In this document: piece after piece, positions 17,697-27,000 of the stretch | Layout of the letters: the number at the start of each line of letters is the position of its first letter | Position numbering within the stretch: the stretch's first letter is position 1 | Assembly: GCA_902780025.1 (NCBI GenBank) | Contig: CACZDV010000012.1 | Coordinates: forward strand, 1-61,403 | Length of the DNA stretch: 61,403 bases | Direction of reading: 5' to 3' | DNA from: an uncultured Prevotellaceae bacterium | Lineage (GTDB): Bacteria > Bacteroidota > Bacteroidia > Bacteroidales > Bacteroidaceae | Notes under the pieces: generated by a model | Told to the model about the DNA's origin: nothing | Seen by the model: the letters and a program-made list of their open reading frames with translations, nothing else | Database searches by the model: none | Translations under genes and position numbers: made by a program

Positions 17697-19562
17697 TTAG
17701 CGTAACATATACCACCACTTGTAGGGTCGGTCAGTGTATATCCCGTGAGGGAACATCATGACACCTGGCTTATTTGCAAAACTTGCAGGAAGGCTTTCAG
17801 GTAATGCATCAACCACCATCATCGATCCGTGAGGTACCAACAGGATACAATTGATACGCATGGTACGAGTATAAGTCTTGTTTCTCAACTGAGCACTGGT
17901 CACACGTGTCTCAATCTGCATGATTGCCTGTAAGTTCTCGTCAGCAATACCATAGGTACACTTGGGGAACTTAAAGTCCTCGGCCAACAGGAAGTAATCC
18001 ACGTCGTCACGACTCGTCTCAAATGTATTCTTTGACTTGTTGTAGCGAGGATCGTTCTCGTTTTCCATCACCGTTTCCGACATTCCGGGGGCTCTTAGTG
18101 TACACTTCAGAAGCGTCGGCAGTTTTTCGCCTTCAGACGCTGTTCTGGAACTATTGTCACCAGCTGCAGCAGGAGCAGTGACCAAATAGATGTCATAGCC
18201 GATGTTAGAGAGCACGTTGGACAGCGTATAATAGGCAGAATTGTTCATCGTGGTGTAGTCAGGCTGGTACTCGATATAATCGTTGTCCCACAACCTATCG
18301 TAGAAATTCTCGTTATCAGAAGATACTTGTACTCGATTGATCGTCACAGTATTGACCGAGTCGCCCTTTTCATTTTTGGTCTTACTTACCTCCTTCAAGG
18401 CATCGGAGCCTGCGACGATATACCTATGGAATGTCATCTGTTTGTCAATGTTCCATTCCATTGCCTTGCGCACCTCACCATTACTGCATTCCATGATCTC
18501 TGTTTGGTTTAGCGCGCCTTTGGCACCAAGAGGCTTAAGATACTGATAATACTCAAAAGGTGCATCCCAGTAGAACTTGCGTTGACTATAGTTTTTGGCA
18601 CAACTATTCGACATCGCCGAGTCTTGCAGTGCTTCTGCAGAATTGTAGGTACGACTGAAAGTAGTACCATTGACAATGGCCAAACGCGGCATCGTGTAAA
18701 CCATTGAGTCACGCTGCTCATATTTTTCGGGATAGTCGAAATACGGTTCATACTCCTCCACCAGGTTCTTCCACACCTCGTTCGTAGGAGCTACCATGAT
18801 ATAGCTACTATCCTCAGAGTTAATCTGACCCAAGTAAGAGAACAGCTCGTTACGCTGGGTAAATACTGAGTCCAGGTACTGCGTCTTACCATCGACGATA
18901 CTACCGGGAACACTCTGAGAAGGCTGGAACACTTTGTAATAATAGTGGTCGTTGTAGAGGAAGCTACAGATGCTATCGTAGTCTTGATCCTTACGGAAAG
19001 ACTCAAAGACGTTCGGCAGATATTTAATCTGGTCACTCAGCACATTGAGCACACCATTGGTGTAAAGCTGATTCACCTTCGTCATCTTTACACCATTGAT
19101 TGTAGCGTCGCGATTCACGATGGCATACTTACCGTTCATCAGCACCAGCGTATCTACACGAAGGTCTGAGAACGAATGGTTATAGAGTGCCATGTGGTTC
19201 TGGATGAACTCCTTAAGCGCTGTGTTATTAACCTGCAAGACGGTGGCGGCCTGTGCCTTGTAATCGGCAATCAGCTGGTCAGCCTCAGCAGCCGAGAACT
19301 TGTCGTTGGTCGGTGCATAGACCGTAAACACCTGACTTCCATCGAGGGCGGCTTTGTAGTTACATCCCTCAATCACACGGGCAAAATTGCTGAGACTTGG
19401 GTCACTGGAGATGGCCTGCCACAGCGTACCCTCGTGTACGCCAGTCGAGGTATCTCCCAGACTCTCATAGTGGTCATCCCAAGTGTCGGAACAGGCGACG
19501 AAGGTGAGGGCCGCCAATGCGAGCCCTAACACCTTATGATATGTTTTAATCTTGGTCATCAT
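17697..19562 (-). CDS. Fasciclin (FAS1) domain lipoprotein C
   Basis: A 621-residue lipoprotein with lipobox TFVAC (Cys24). Two FAS1-like domains can be seen. The first is at about 45-185 (LWQAISSDPSLSNFARVIEGC, then VFTVYAPTNDKFSA and FIQNHMALYNH, ending NGVLNVLSDQI). The second is from about 195 (FESFRKDQDYDSICSFLY, then YIMVAPTNEVWKNLVEEY). A C-terminal region of unclear fold follows. FAS1 domains mediate adhesion and protein-ligand contacts on cell surfaces. In this operon the protein is probably a surface-exposed accessory of the SusC/SusD pairs. It lies 36 bp after fasciclin gene B and 31 bp before the pair-B SusC gene. Confidence 0.85.
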   Translation of the reverse strand: MMTKIKTYHKVLGLALAALTFVACSDTWDDHYESLGDTSTGVHEGTLWQAISSDPSLSNFARVIEGCNYKAALDGSQVFTVYAPTNDKFSAAEADQLIADYKAQAATVLQVNNTALKEFIQNHMALYNHSFSDLRVDTLVLMNGKYAIVNRDATINGVKMTKVNQLYTNGVLNVLSDQIKYLPNVFESFRKDQDYDSICSFLYNDHYYYKVFQPSQSVPGSIVDGKTQYLDSVFTQRNELFSYLGQINSEDSSYIMVAPTNEVWKNLVEEYEPYFDYPEKYEQRDSMVYTMPRLAIVNGTTFSRTYNSAEALQDSAMSNSCAKNYSQRKFYWDAPFEYYQYLKPLGAKGALNQTEIMECSNGEVRKAMEWNIDKQMTFHRYIVAGSDALKEVSKTKNEKGDSVNTVTINRVQVSSDNENFYDRLWDNDYIEYQPDYTTMNNSAYYTLSNVLSNIGYDIYLVTAPAAAGDNSSRTASEGEKLPTLLKCTLRAPGMSETVMENENDPRYNKSKNTFETSRDDVDYFLLAEDFKFPKCTYGIADENLQAIMQIETRVTSAQLRNKTYTRTMRINCILLVPHGSMMVVDALPESLPASFANKPGVMMFPHGIYTDRPYKWWYMLR

Positions 19563-19598
19563 AATTATCTATTTTCGGTTTTCAATTATTCCGTTCGA

Positions 19599-21728
19599 TT
19601 ACAGGTCGTCTTCCATGGCATCGTCACCATCGACCGCATAGACCGACTTGGGCACCATTTCCCAGAAATCGAACATAAACTCGTTGTTGTTACCCTTACC
19701 GTCGCTGGCCACGCGGAAGCGAATGTAGTGATCCTTGGTGGCATCAATATAAGTCTGGCAGAGGATACGACGATACATACCTGATGCGTTACCCAACGGG
19801 TGGTCTTTCTGACCAATCCACTGGCTGCGGCCGTCATCATAGGCACCCATGTTCTTCAGCGCCTTCTGGTACTCAGCCTTCTCCTCATCAGTCATCTTCA
19901 TATAGTCGTCGTAGTTCTTGTAACGGTCACCCAGATACATTTCGGTATTCAGGTCTTTGGTCATGTCCAAAGGAATTCCTTGAGGTACACCATCGAAATA
20001 CACCTGCATGACGCCACGGGTAGGTATCGAACAGAAGCCCAGACGCAACTGCCATTCACCACTGAACGGCACCGGCGGGATACGGAAGGTCATGTCATAG
20101 TCGCCAAAGAGGTTCCACTCATCACCCTGCCACGACCAGTAATAAAGGTGGGGGCGACGCAGCACCAGATAGCCGCCGTTGTTCACCGTCACGCCATCCA
20201 GATAACCATCTGGGAAATAACGGTTCTTACCATTCTTGGGTTCATTACTTTCATCAGCCACGTTATCAGGGTCATCACCTCTGTAGTTTCCCTCATCACG
20301 CATGTCATTGGTCATGACCTCAGGGAATACGGTAGAGAAGTCCATACGGATACGCATGTTCTGCACCTTGTTCTGTACATCCTCACTAAACACCACGAGG
20401 TCGTCCACATAGAAGTAGTGGCCGTTCACGGCGTCATGCTGGTAGTCGGATTCTACGGTATTGTCAATCAGCGAACCACGGAACTGATAATCAGAGGTCT
20501 CACCATAGCGGCGGTTGAGGAAAGCGCGCTTCACCTTGTCACGATCAGTGCCACGGCAGTCGCGTCCCTGCTCATCCTTGTTCATGGTCAGCATCGACAC
20601 CTTCAGCATGGTGTGAGGCAACAGCGTGGTGTACCATTCCGTAGGATTCGCCAATGAGCCGTCGAATCCGAAGGGATATTTGCCATGCTCATCAATCATC
20701 ATCGCAAACAATTTGTCAGCACCTGGCACATAACGGTTCATGATATGGTACTGGATAAAGCGCTTCAGCGGGTTGACACTGTCCGTCAGGTTCTCAAACT
20801 TATGTCCCTCAGCTTCCACATCACTAGGATACATAGGATCGTAGATTTTGCAGGCCAAATCATAGAGGGCACGCAAATCACCATTGCTGGTGTCAATATT
20901 ATATTCAGCAAATTTCTGACGATAGATGGAGTCTGGCTCTACGAAAGCGGTAAAACCATACTTTTTCCTATCGGGCACCCACCCCACTTCAGTATGAGTG
21001 TGTGACCTGTAATGATATTTGGGCTGGTTCTTCGAGTAAGTTACATCCTCAATCTTCTCAATCTCCTGACGGACACCCGTTTTCGAGAGTGCCTCGTAGA
21101 AAATACCAATCTTGTCGTTGTCACGCAGGATGTCAGCAATATAGCAGTTCGACTTCTCAATCACCATACTGACGGGCTGCACGATACCATTTTCCACGGA
21201 GTCGTTCTGGTGAATAATCTCGCCGGTCTCCAGTGTGTCACTGAAGATAATGTAGGACAGGCCTTCAATCTGAATCACCGCATTGCCTTTCTCGTCTTCT
21301 ATAGCCTTGGTGGCCAGATAGCGGCCCTGCAGGTTATAAGTGGGCAGGAAGTCTGTATTCATCTCGAAGGTAGAATACATGTTCTGCACCAGATGGGTAC
21401 GGGCAATCGTATCACAGTCAGCATCCGTCAACTGGTCAACACTGCTTAACCCACGAGCCTGTAGATACGCATCCACAGCCTTATTGTCAGGCAGGAAGCA
21501 AGTATATCTTCCGTAAGTGGACAACAGATCCATCAACTCGGCTCTCTCAACGATGGTCTTAAACTCGCTGTAGTACTCACGATTGCTGATATAATCGCTC
21601 AACATCTCACCCGTGAAGGTGTAGAAATATTCGCTGTCAGGCTCATCGGAGCAACTCGTCAGCGGTCCTGTACACAAACAGGCCGCCAATGCCATCAAAG
21701 CTACTTTAATATTATTCTTGATATTCAT
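19599..21728 (-). CDS. Fasciclin (FAS1) domain lipoprotein B
   Basis: A 709-residue lipoprotein with lipobox PLTSC (Cys26). FAS1-like domain 1 spans about 40-200 (YSEFKTIVERAELMDLLSTYG, CFLPDNKAVDAYL, ARTHLV). A second follows from about 205 (CYIADILRDNDKIGIFYEAL, then YGFTAFVEPDSIYRQKFAEY). The C-terminal 250 residues form a beta-rich domain with many Trp/Tyr (YYWSWQGDEWNLFGDYDMTF and MYRRILCQTYIDA), which may be a binding module. The C-terminus is acidic. It is the fourth gene of the operon, 25 bp after the pair-A SusD gene. Confidence 0.85.
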   Translation of the reverse strand: MNIKNNIKVALMALAACLCTGPLTSCSDEPDSEYFYTFTGEMLSDYISNREYYSEFKTIVERAELMDLLSTYGRYTCFLPDNKAVDAYLQARGLSSVDQLTDADCDTIARTHLVQNMYSTFEMNTDFLPTYNLQGRYLATKAIEDEKGNAVIQIEGLSYIIFSDTLETGEIIHQNDSVENGIVQPVSMVIEKSNCYIADILRDNDKIGIFYEALSKTGVRQEIEKIEDVTYSKNQPKYHYRSHTHTEVGWVPDRKKYGFTAFVEPDSIYRQKFAEYNIDTSNGDLRALYDLACKIYDPMYPSDVEAEGHKFENLTDSVNPLKRFIQYHIMNRYVPGADKLFAMMIDEHGKYPFGFDGSLANPTEWYTTLLPHTMLKVSMLTMNKDEQGRDCRGTDRDKVKRAFLNRRYGETSDYQFRGSLIDNTVESDYQHDAVNGHYFYVDDLVVFSEDVQNKVQNMRIRMDFSTVFPEVMTNDMRDEGNYRGDDPDNVADESNEPKNGKNRYFPDGYLDGVTVNNGGYLVLRRPHLYYWSWQGDEWNLFGDYDMTFRIPPVPFSGEWQLRLGFCSIPTRGVMQVYFDGVPQGIPLDMTKDLNTEMYLGDRYKNYDDYMKMTDEEKAEYQKALKNMGAYDDGRSQWIGQKDHPLGNASGMYRRILCQTYIDATKDHYIRFRVASDGKGNNNEFMFDFWEMVPKSVYAVDGDDAMEDDL

Positions 21729-21753
21729 ATTCTCTTTGTTTAAGCGTTATACA

Positions 21754-23553
21754 TTAATTCGTCTTTTCGTAGCTGGAGTTTTCGCCGCTGCTGAAGGACG
21801 GGTTGGGCACCAGGTTACGGTTCACCTTCATCTCATCAATATTATAGGGCCAGAAGATGGCATCCATCTTCTTAAAGAAATTCTGGACGAATCCCTTGTT
21901 GACATCTTCACGATGCCCTACCGCCTCAATCACTTCGTCGGTGTTGCCGGCACGCAGAGAATAGCGCACCAAGTCGAACCAACGCTTGCCCTCGTACATC
22001 AGTTCGCGCTGACGCTCCCGCTTCACGAACTTGGTCATCAGGTCTTTCGAGGCGTAGTTCGCAAACTGCAGGGTGTCAGCACCCGTCAGATCTTTCTTAC
22101 AGATAGAACGCTTGTTCACCACATTGGCCAGCTCGAAAGCTTTTTCCAAAAGCGGCTTATTGTATGCAGCAATAATGGAGTCTTCCTCAGCCGTCGTCTC
22201 TTCATTAGTGCTCCGCATCTTTTCGCAAAGTGCTTCTGCCTTCATCAGCATGATATCAGGCAAACGATAGAAAATCCACGAGCTGCTATTATTGTTATCC
22301 GCATAGGTAGTATATGTCGCCACGGGCGAAGAAGTCGAAGCATTGATAGATATTCTGCTTGAAGCCATCTTCCTGATACGCGGTGCATCAGAAGTGGCAT
22401 CACAGTTGGTGTACATACGTGCATCCAACTTCTTGTTGGCATCCTCATAGACCGTTCGCTGCGAAGTCGCCTCAATATCCTCCTTCAAATACTTTGAACC
22501 AACGAGCAAAGGCGTACGCGTAGAACCTCCATAAAGCGATACGACAGCCGAGTTAGCGGGCAGGCCCGAACTGGAAGGACTCTTGTCATAGCTGAGTTCA
22601 AAAACGGTCTCCTTACTGCTACCAGTTGCAAAGATTTCGCGATAAGCTTCACCAAAGGTGGTAGATGTCAGATTGTCATAGACCAAGGGATAGTCACCCA
22701 GGCGCACCTTCAGGAGTGCCTTCGTCTCAGCTGAAGACCTGCGTCTCTGCTCTTTTTCCTCCTCCATGTCCTGCTTCGACTTGATGACGAGGTCGGCATA
22801 GCGGATACAATTGTCATAATCGCCCTTCCAGAGATACAGTTCGCAGAGCATGGCATGGATTGCATCCTGCGTGATGCGTCCCGTCTGATAGCGGTCCTTG
22901 TCACTGCTTCCATTTTCACTCTCAGGATAACGCTTGACAGCACCGTCCTGAACTGCCTCCAGATCCTCAATCAGGTAGTCAAGCACCGTCCCGAAAGGTG
23001 TTGCCGGCAGGTCCATCGTCTGATTGTCATCCGTGAATGCTTCGCGAGAGAAAGGCACGTCGCGGAACGCGCGAATCAGATAGAAATAGCACAGCGAGCG
23101 CAAAGCAGTCACCTCAGCGATGGTAGCGTTCAGGTCGCCCGTTGTATAGGCAGGATCCTTGGCGGCCACTTCGGGCGCATACTTCAACACGGTGTTACAA
23201 CGGTTGATGACGTCATAGAAACCATTCCATGTGGTATATTTATTCATGGCCGTGATGTTCTCCTTCAGGATATTATGGAGATCCACATCACCATTGATAG
23301 CCACACCATTGGCCATCACATTCTCACTTCGTGCTTCGCCCCAAATCATCATGCGACGACGCACGCCATCGTCCTGCAAAAGTGAATAGCAACCTGCCAC
23401 CACGTTGTCAACGTCGGCCTTCTCATTCCAGAAATCCTCCAGAATTATCTCACTCTGGGGCTTAATCTCCAAGAAGTCAGCACAGGAAGAGAAGCCGCAG
23501 ATGACGCAGATTGCGCAGATTATATGATAATAATTCTTTTTCATAATCTTCAT
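21754..23553 (-). CDS. SusD/RagB-family outer-membrane lipoprotein (pair A)
   Basis: A 599-residue SusD-like lipoprotein. The usual features are present: FLEIKPQSEIILEDFW after the lipid-attachment cysteine (FSSC), the helical core (ALRSLCYFYLIRAFRDVPF) and the C-terminal RERQRELMYEGKRWFDLVRY motif. It pairs with the SusC-like protein encoded 33 bp upstream. The hydrophobic part of its signal peptide (IICAICVICG) is encoded by three tandem 9-bp repeats (23496-23522). ATG at 23553 or 23544 can serve as start; the second gives a more ordinary MKKN signal peptide. The ligand is unknown. Confidence 0.92.
   Translation of the reverse strand: MKIMKKNYYHIICAICVICGFSSCADFLEIKPQSEIILEDFWNEKADVDNVVAGCYSLLQDDGVRRRMMIWGEARSENVMANGVAINGDVDLHNILKENITAMNKYTTWNGFYDVINRCNTVLKYAPEVAAKDPAYTTGDLNATIAEVTALRSLCYFYLIRAFRDVPFSREAFTDDNQTMDLPATPFGTVLDYLIEDLEAVQDGAVKRYPESENGSSDKDRYQTGRITQDAIHAMLCELYLWKGDYDNCIRYADLVIKSKQDMEEEKEQRRRSSAETKALLKVRLGDYPLVYDNLTSTTFGEAYREIFATGSSKETVFELSYDKSPSSSGLPANSAVVSLYGGSTRTPLLVGSKYLKEDIEATSQRTVYEDANKKLDARMYTNCDATSDAPRIRKMASSRISINASTSSPVATYTTYADNNNSSSWIFYRLPDIMLMKAEALCEKMRSTNEETTAEEDSIIAAYNKPLLEKAFELANVVNKRSICKKDLTGADTLQFANYASKDLMTKFVKRERQRELMYEGKRWFDLVRYSLRAGNTDEVIEAVGHREDVNKGFVQNFFKKMDAIFWPYNIDEMKVNRNLVPNPSFSSGENSSYEKTN
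23496..23522 (-). repeat. 9-bp tandem repeat encoding a signal-peptide core
   Basis: Three adjacent copies of the 9-mer CGCAGATkr (CGCAGATGA, CGCAGATTG, CGCAGATTA on the plus strand) lie in the coding sequence of the pair-A SusD lipoprotein. On the coding strand they read TCTGCG-type repeats and translate to repeated Ile-Cys-Xaa within the hydrophobic core of the signal peptide. Confidence 0.75.
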
Positions 23554-23576
23554 TTTTCAATTTTCAATTTTCAATC
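23553..23576 (-). repeat. TTTTCAATT-type spacer repeat
   Basis: Three tandem TTTTCAATT units fill the spacer between the pair-A SusC and SusD genes and touch the first possible SusD start codon. It is the same family as 14325-14360, in the equivalent spacer of pair B. Confidence 0.65.
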
Positions 23577-23586
23577 TACGTTAGAG

Positions 23587-26500
23587 TTAGAAGTCAACCG
23601 TAACACCCAGGGTGAAAGAACGCGAACGAGGAGTCTGTGCCCAGTCGATGGCAGGGCTCTCACCTCCAAAGGCGATATCGGGGTCAACACCTGAATACTT
23701 CGTCAAGACGAAGGGATTGTTGACACTGCCATAGAACGAGATGCGGTTCAAGCCTATCCAAGTCAAGTGCTTCTTATTAATCGAATAGTTCAACTGTGCA
23801 TAGCTCATACGCAGGTAGCTGCCGTCCTCAACGAAGCGGTCGCTAATCAGCGTATTGAAGTTCGTATTACCATTCATAGCACGCGGAATCACCGTCACAT
23901 CACCCTCCTGACGCCAGCGGTAGTTCACGGCCTGTGACTGGTTGTCGTTGCCGGTCATCGCCTCGGCGCTCAGACGAGCCTTGTTGATAATCTTGTTACC
24001 CACACGGTAGGTGAACTGGGTAGAGAGGCGCCAGGCACCATAGCTGAAGGTGAAGCCGAAACCACCCGTCAGCTTAGGCAGTGAAGATCCTAAGTAGGTG
24101 ATATCAAGGGCATTAATCTGACCGTCGTTGTTCAGGTCAGCGTATATGGCATCACCACCGTTGAAGCCTGGGAACGAACCGTCATGGCCCGTATCGTCGG
24201 AACGATAGTCATACATCATGCGCTTCGGCACGTTGTTGCCTTCGAGAACGATGTCTCCATCAGCATTCACGGCCACAGGAGCTGTCTTTCCCTGTGCAGT
24301 GAATTCTCTCCACCAAGCATAAATCTCATCCTTGGTCATGCCTTCCACTGCATTCTTAACCGTGTTGTAGTTGTACTGATAGACACCTAAGTACTTGAAG
24401 CCGTAGATGGCACCGAACGGGTTGTGCAGCTGCACGCGCGTCAGCGTCTCACCGTTGGCATAGCCATAGACAGAGTTCTTGTTTTCCAAGATATAGGGGT
24501 CCATTTCCAGGATTTCATTACGGTTGTTACCGAAGTTCACGTTCATATCCATCGTGAACTTGCCAGCCTTGACCAACTGGTTGGTGTTGATATGGAACTC
24601 CCAACCCGTGTTGCGCATCTTACCGTTGTTGTGGTAAGGCACGGTAGTGAAACCTGTATTTGAAGGAATGCGGAAGCCGCCCATGAGCATGTCGGTCGTG
24701 GTTGACTGGTAACCCTCGATGGTCAGGTTCAGCTTTTCGTCGAAGAAGTGGATATCAAGACCGAGGTTATAGCTGGTCACACGCTGCCACTTCAAGTCGC
24801 TTAGACGGATGTTCAACGGCTTCATGGCTGCCATGTCGATGTAACGGGTAGTTGAACCGTACTTCGAGGTGTAGAGGTAGTTCTGACTCGGCTGGTTACC
24901 CACACGGCCCCAAGAGGGACGGATGGCCAACATGGAGAGCGTAGGCTTAGCCCACTGCATCCAGGGTTCGTCACTGATAATCCACTTGGCTGATACGGAG
25001 GGGAAGTAGCCCCAGCGACTGTCCGGTCCGAACTTGGTCGTACCGTCGGCACGCAGCGTGGCGTCTATCACATAGCGTCCCTTGAAGGCGTAGTGCATGG
25101 AGAACGTGTAGTACATGGAGCGCCACTGGCTATAACCTGAGCTCATGCCGCTGATCAGACCGCCAGCCGAAGGGCTGACGATGACACCGCCAGAAGAGGG
25201 CAGACCGTAGCCGTCGGTTGACTGCGAGCTGCTGTTACCTGAGGTCAGTTCGAAACGTCCCATCATCATCAGCGAGTGATCCTTGTTCGTGAAGGCAGGA
25301 GTCAGGGTCAGCGTATGTTTCGTATTGAACGACACGCTCTTCGACGAGCTTGCACCAGAAAGGTTCACCTTGTCTTCCCATTTCTTTGAAACCAGTTCCT
25401 GCGGATAGAACGAGTCATTATAGTGGTTGGCGATGTTCATATAGACCGAACCGCGCCAACTCAACTGCCAGTGATCCTCATCCAAGCCCAAGAGATTGTA
25501 GTTGATGATCAACTCCGGGTTCATGTCATAGCTGCGGTGCTGCTTCTTAGCCAGATAGGCAGAAGCTACCGGGTTCACATAGTTACGCTGGTCACCTGCG
25601 AATACATCGCCTCCACGCGCAGCTTTCTCTGCCTCCGTCAACTGCAGCACCGTATAATAGCTGTCGGTGTTTTCACCTGTGACAGGATCCTTCTCATAGA
25701 TGCTCAAGTTTGGCATCTTCTTCAGGGCAATTGACAGCAGGTCATCGGAGTTCTGGTCGTTCTTCGTGTAGGTCAACGAGAAGTTGGTGCTGACACGGAT
25801 ACGCTCCGAGACGGTATAGTCAAGGTTCACACGCGTAGAGAAGCGGTTCAGCACCTGCTCAATCATCGTACCTTTCTCATGGTCGTAACCGGCACCGATA
25901 CGGAAGTTTGCTTTCTCACCACCACCACTGATGGTCACATAGTGGTTCTGGCGAAGACCCCATTGGGTGACAGCGTCACGCCAGTCGGTGTTGTCACGAT
26001 ACTGACGCCACTCGGTGAAGTTGTCAGTGTCGTCCAAGTAGTTGATTTCAGGGATGCGCTCCTTGTCAGAGGCGTTATCATCCTGACGGGGGTTGAAGTA
26101 GGCCTCTTTCAGCATCATGGTGTAGTCGTCACCACTGAGCAGGTCATAACCCTCCGGCTGGTAGGTACCCGTGAGTTTCAGTGAGTAGGTCACCTTTGGT
26201 TTACCACGTACACCACGCTTGGTGGTCAGCTCGATAACACCATTACCACCTTGCGAACCATAGACAGCCGTAGCGGCAGCATCTTTCAGCACGGTGATAG
26301 AGGCAATATCCTCAGGGTTGATGTTCAGCAGCTCAGCAAACTTCTCGTCGTTAGCACCTGCCATATCGAAGCCGTCGAGGTTCACCTCGCGGATGTTACC
26401 ATCGACCACGATCAGGGGGTTCGAGTCAGTGAGGCTCGACAGTGAGCCGGCACCACGCAGACGCATGGTGGAACCTGAACCCAGGTTACCAGAGTTGCTG

Positions 26501-26982
26501 ATAATATCCAGACCGGCAATACGACCCTGCAGGGCCTCATCGATCGAGGTGATACCCAGACCCTCGAACTCTTTCGTCGAAATGGTCTGTGTAGCACTGG
26601 AGATTTCGCGCTCGGGGATGGGAAGTCCGTTACCCGTGGCGCGTTTCTTCGACTTTACCACCACCTCCTTGATCTGCGTAGCAGAGGAAAGAGTCAGGTT
26701 ATAGGTGGTCTTGTTGATGGGCAATGTCTGGGTCTTCAAGCCTACATAGCTGAAGCGGATCTTGTCCTTCGGATTTTTCACCTTCATCGTGAAGTTACCG
26801 TTCAGGTCGGTGATGGCTGAGTTGATGATACGTCCGTTACCGTCAATCTCGCATACCGTGGCACCCATCAGCGGTCCCATGTCGTCGCTCAGCGTTCCAT
26901 GGACCGATGTTATCGTCTGTGCACCAGCCGTCATCGCAAACAGCAGTGCCATCGACATGATTATGAATTTTATTCTTCTCAT
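23587..26982 (-). CDS. SusC/RagA-family TonB-linked outer-membrane protein (pair A)
   Basis: A 1131-residue TonB-dependent transporter with a signal peptide (ending TAGAQ), a carboxypeptidase-regulatory-like domain at about 25-105 (GTLSDDMGPLMGATV), a plug at about 130-245 (ALQGRIAGLDI, MRLRGAGSLSS, VYGSQGGNGVIELTT) and a long barrel ending in the aromatic C-terminus GVTVDF. A VVVKSKKRATGNGLP segment precedes the plug, where the VVVIGYG motif of other SusC proteins would be. It forms the import channel with the SusD-like protein 33 bp downstream. A fasciclin gene ends 18 bp upstream. Confidence 0.94.
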   Translation of the reverse strand: MRRIKFIIMSMALLFAMTAGAQTITSVHGTLSDDMGPLMGATVCEIDGNGRIINSAITDLNGNFTMKVKNPKDKIRFSYVGLKTQTLPINKTTYNLTLSSATQIKEVVVKSKKRATGNGLPIPEREISSATQTISTKEFEGLGITSIDEALQGRIAGLDIISNSGNLGSGSTMRLRGAGSLSSLTDSNPLIVVDGNIREVNLDGFDMAGANDEKFAELLNINPEDIASITVLKDAAATAVYGSQGGNGVIELTTKRGVRGKPKVTYSLKLTGTYQPEGYDLLSGDDYTMMLKEAYFNPRQDDNASDKERIPEINYLDDTDNFTEWRQYRDNTDWRDAVTQWGLRQNHYVTISGGGEKANFRIGAGYDHEKGTMIEQVLNRFSTRVNLDYTVSERIRVSTNFSLTYTKNDQNSDDLLSIALKKMPNLSIYEKDPVTGENTDSYYTVLQLTEAEKAARGGDVFAGDQRNYVNPVASAYLAKKQHRSYDMNPELIINYNLLGLDEDHWQLSWRGSVYMNIANHYNDSFYPQELVSKKWEDKVNLSGASSSKSVSFNTKHTLTLTPAFTNKDHSLMMMGRFELTSGNSSSQSTDGYGLPSSGGVIVSPSAGGLISGMSSGYSQWRSMYYTFSMHYAFKGRYVIDATLRADGTTKFGPDSRWGYFPSVSAKWIISDEPWMQWAKPTLSMLAIRPSWGRVGNQPSQNYLYTSKYGSTTRYIDMAAMKPLNIRLSDLKWQRVTSYNLGLDIHFFDEKLNLTIEGYQSTTTDMLMGGFRIPSNTGFTTVPYHNNGKMRNTGWEFHINTNQLVKAGKFTMDMNVNFGNNRNEILEMDPYILENKNSVYGYANGETLTRVQLHNPFGAIYGFKYLGVYQYNYNTVKNAVEGMTKDEIYAWWREFTAQGKTAPVAVNADGDIVLEGNNVPKRMMYDYRSDDTGHDGSFPGFNGGDAIYADLNNDGQINALDITYLGSSLPKLTGGFGFTFSYGAWRLSTQFTYRVGNKIINKARLSAEAMTGNDNQSQAVNYRWRQEGDVTVIPRAMNGNTNFNTLISDRFVEDGSYLRMSYAQLNYSINKKHLTWIGLNRISFYGSVNNPFVLTKYSGVDPDIAFGGESPAIDWAQTPRSRSFTLGVTVDF

Positions 26983-27000
26983 AGGTTAATTCCTCCTCTC

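Noticed and set aside
19800-20657. Antisense frame of 285 codons within fasciclin gene B
   Set aside because: His/Val/Ile-rich composition typical of a reverse-strand shadow; no start signal or promoter.
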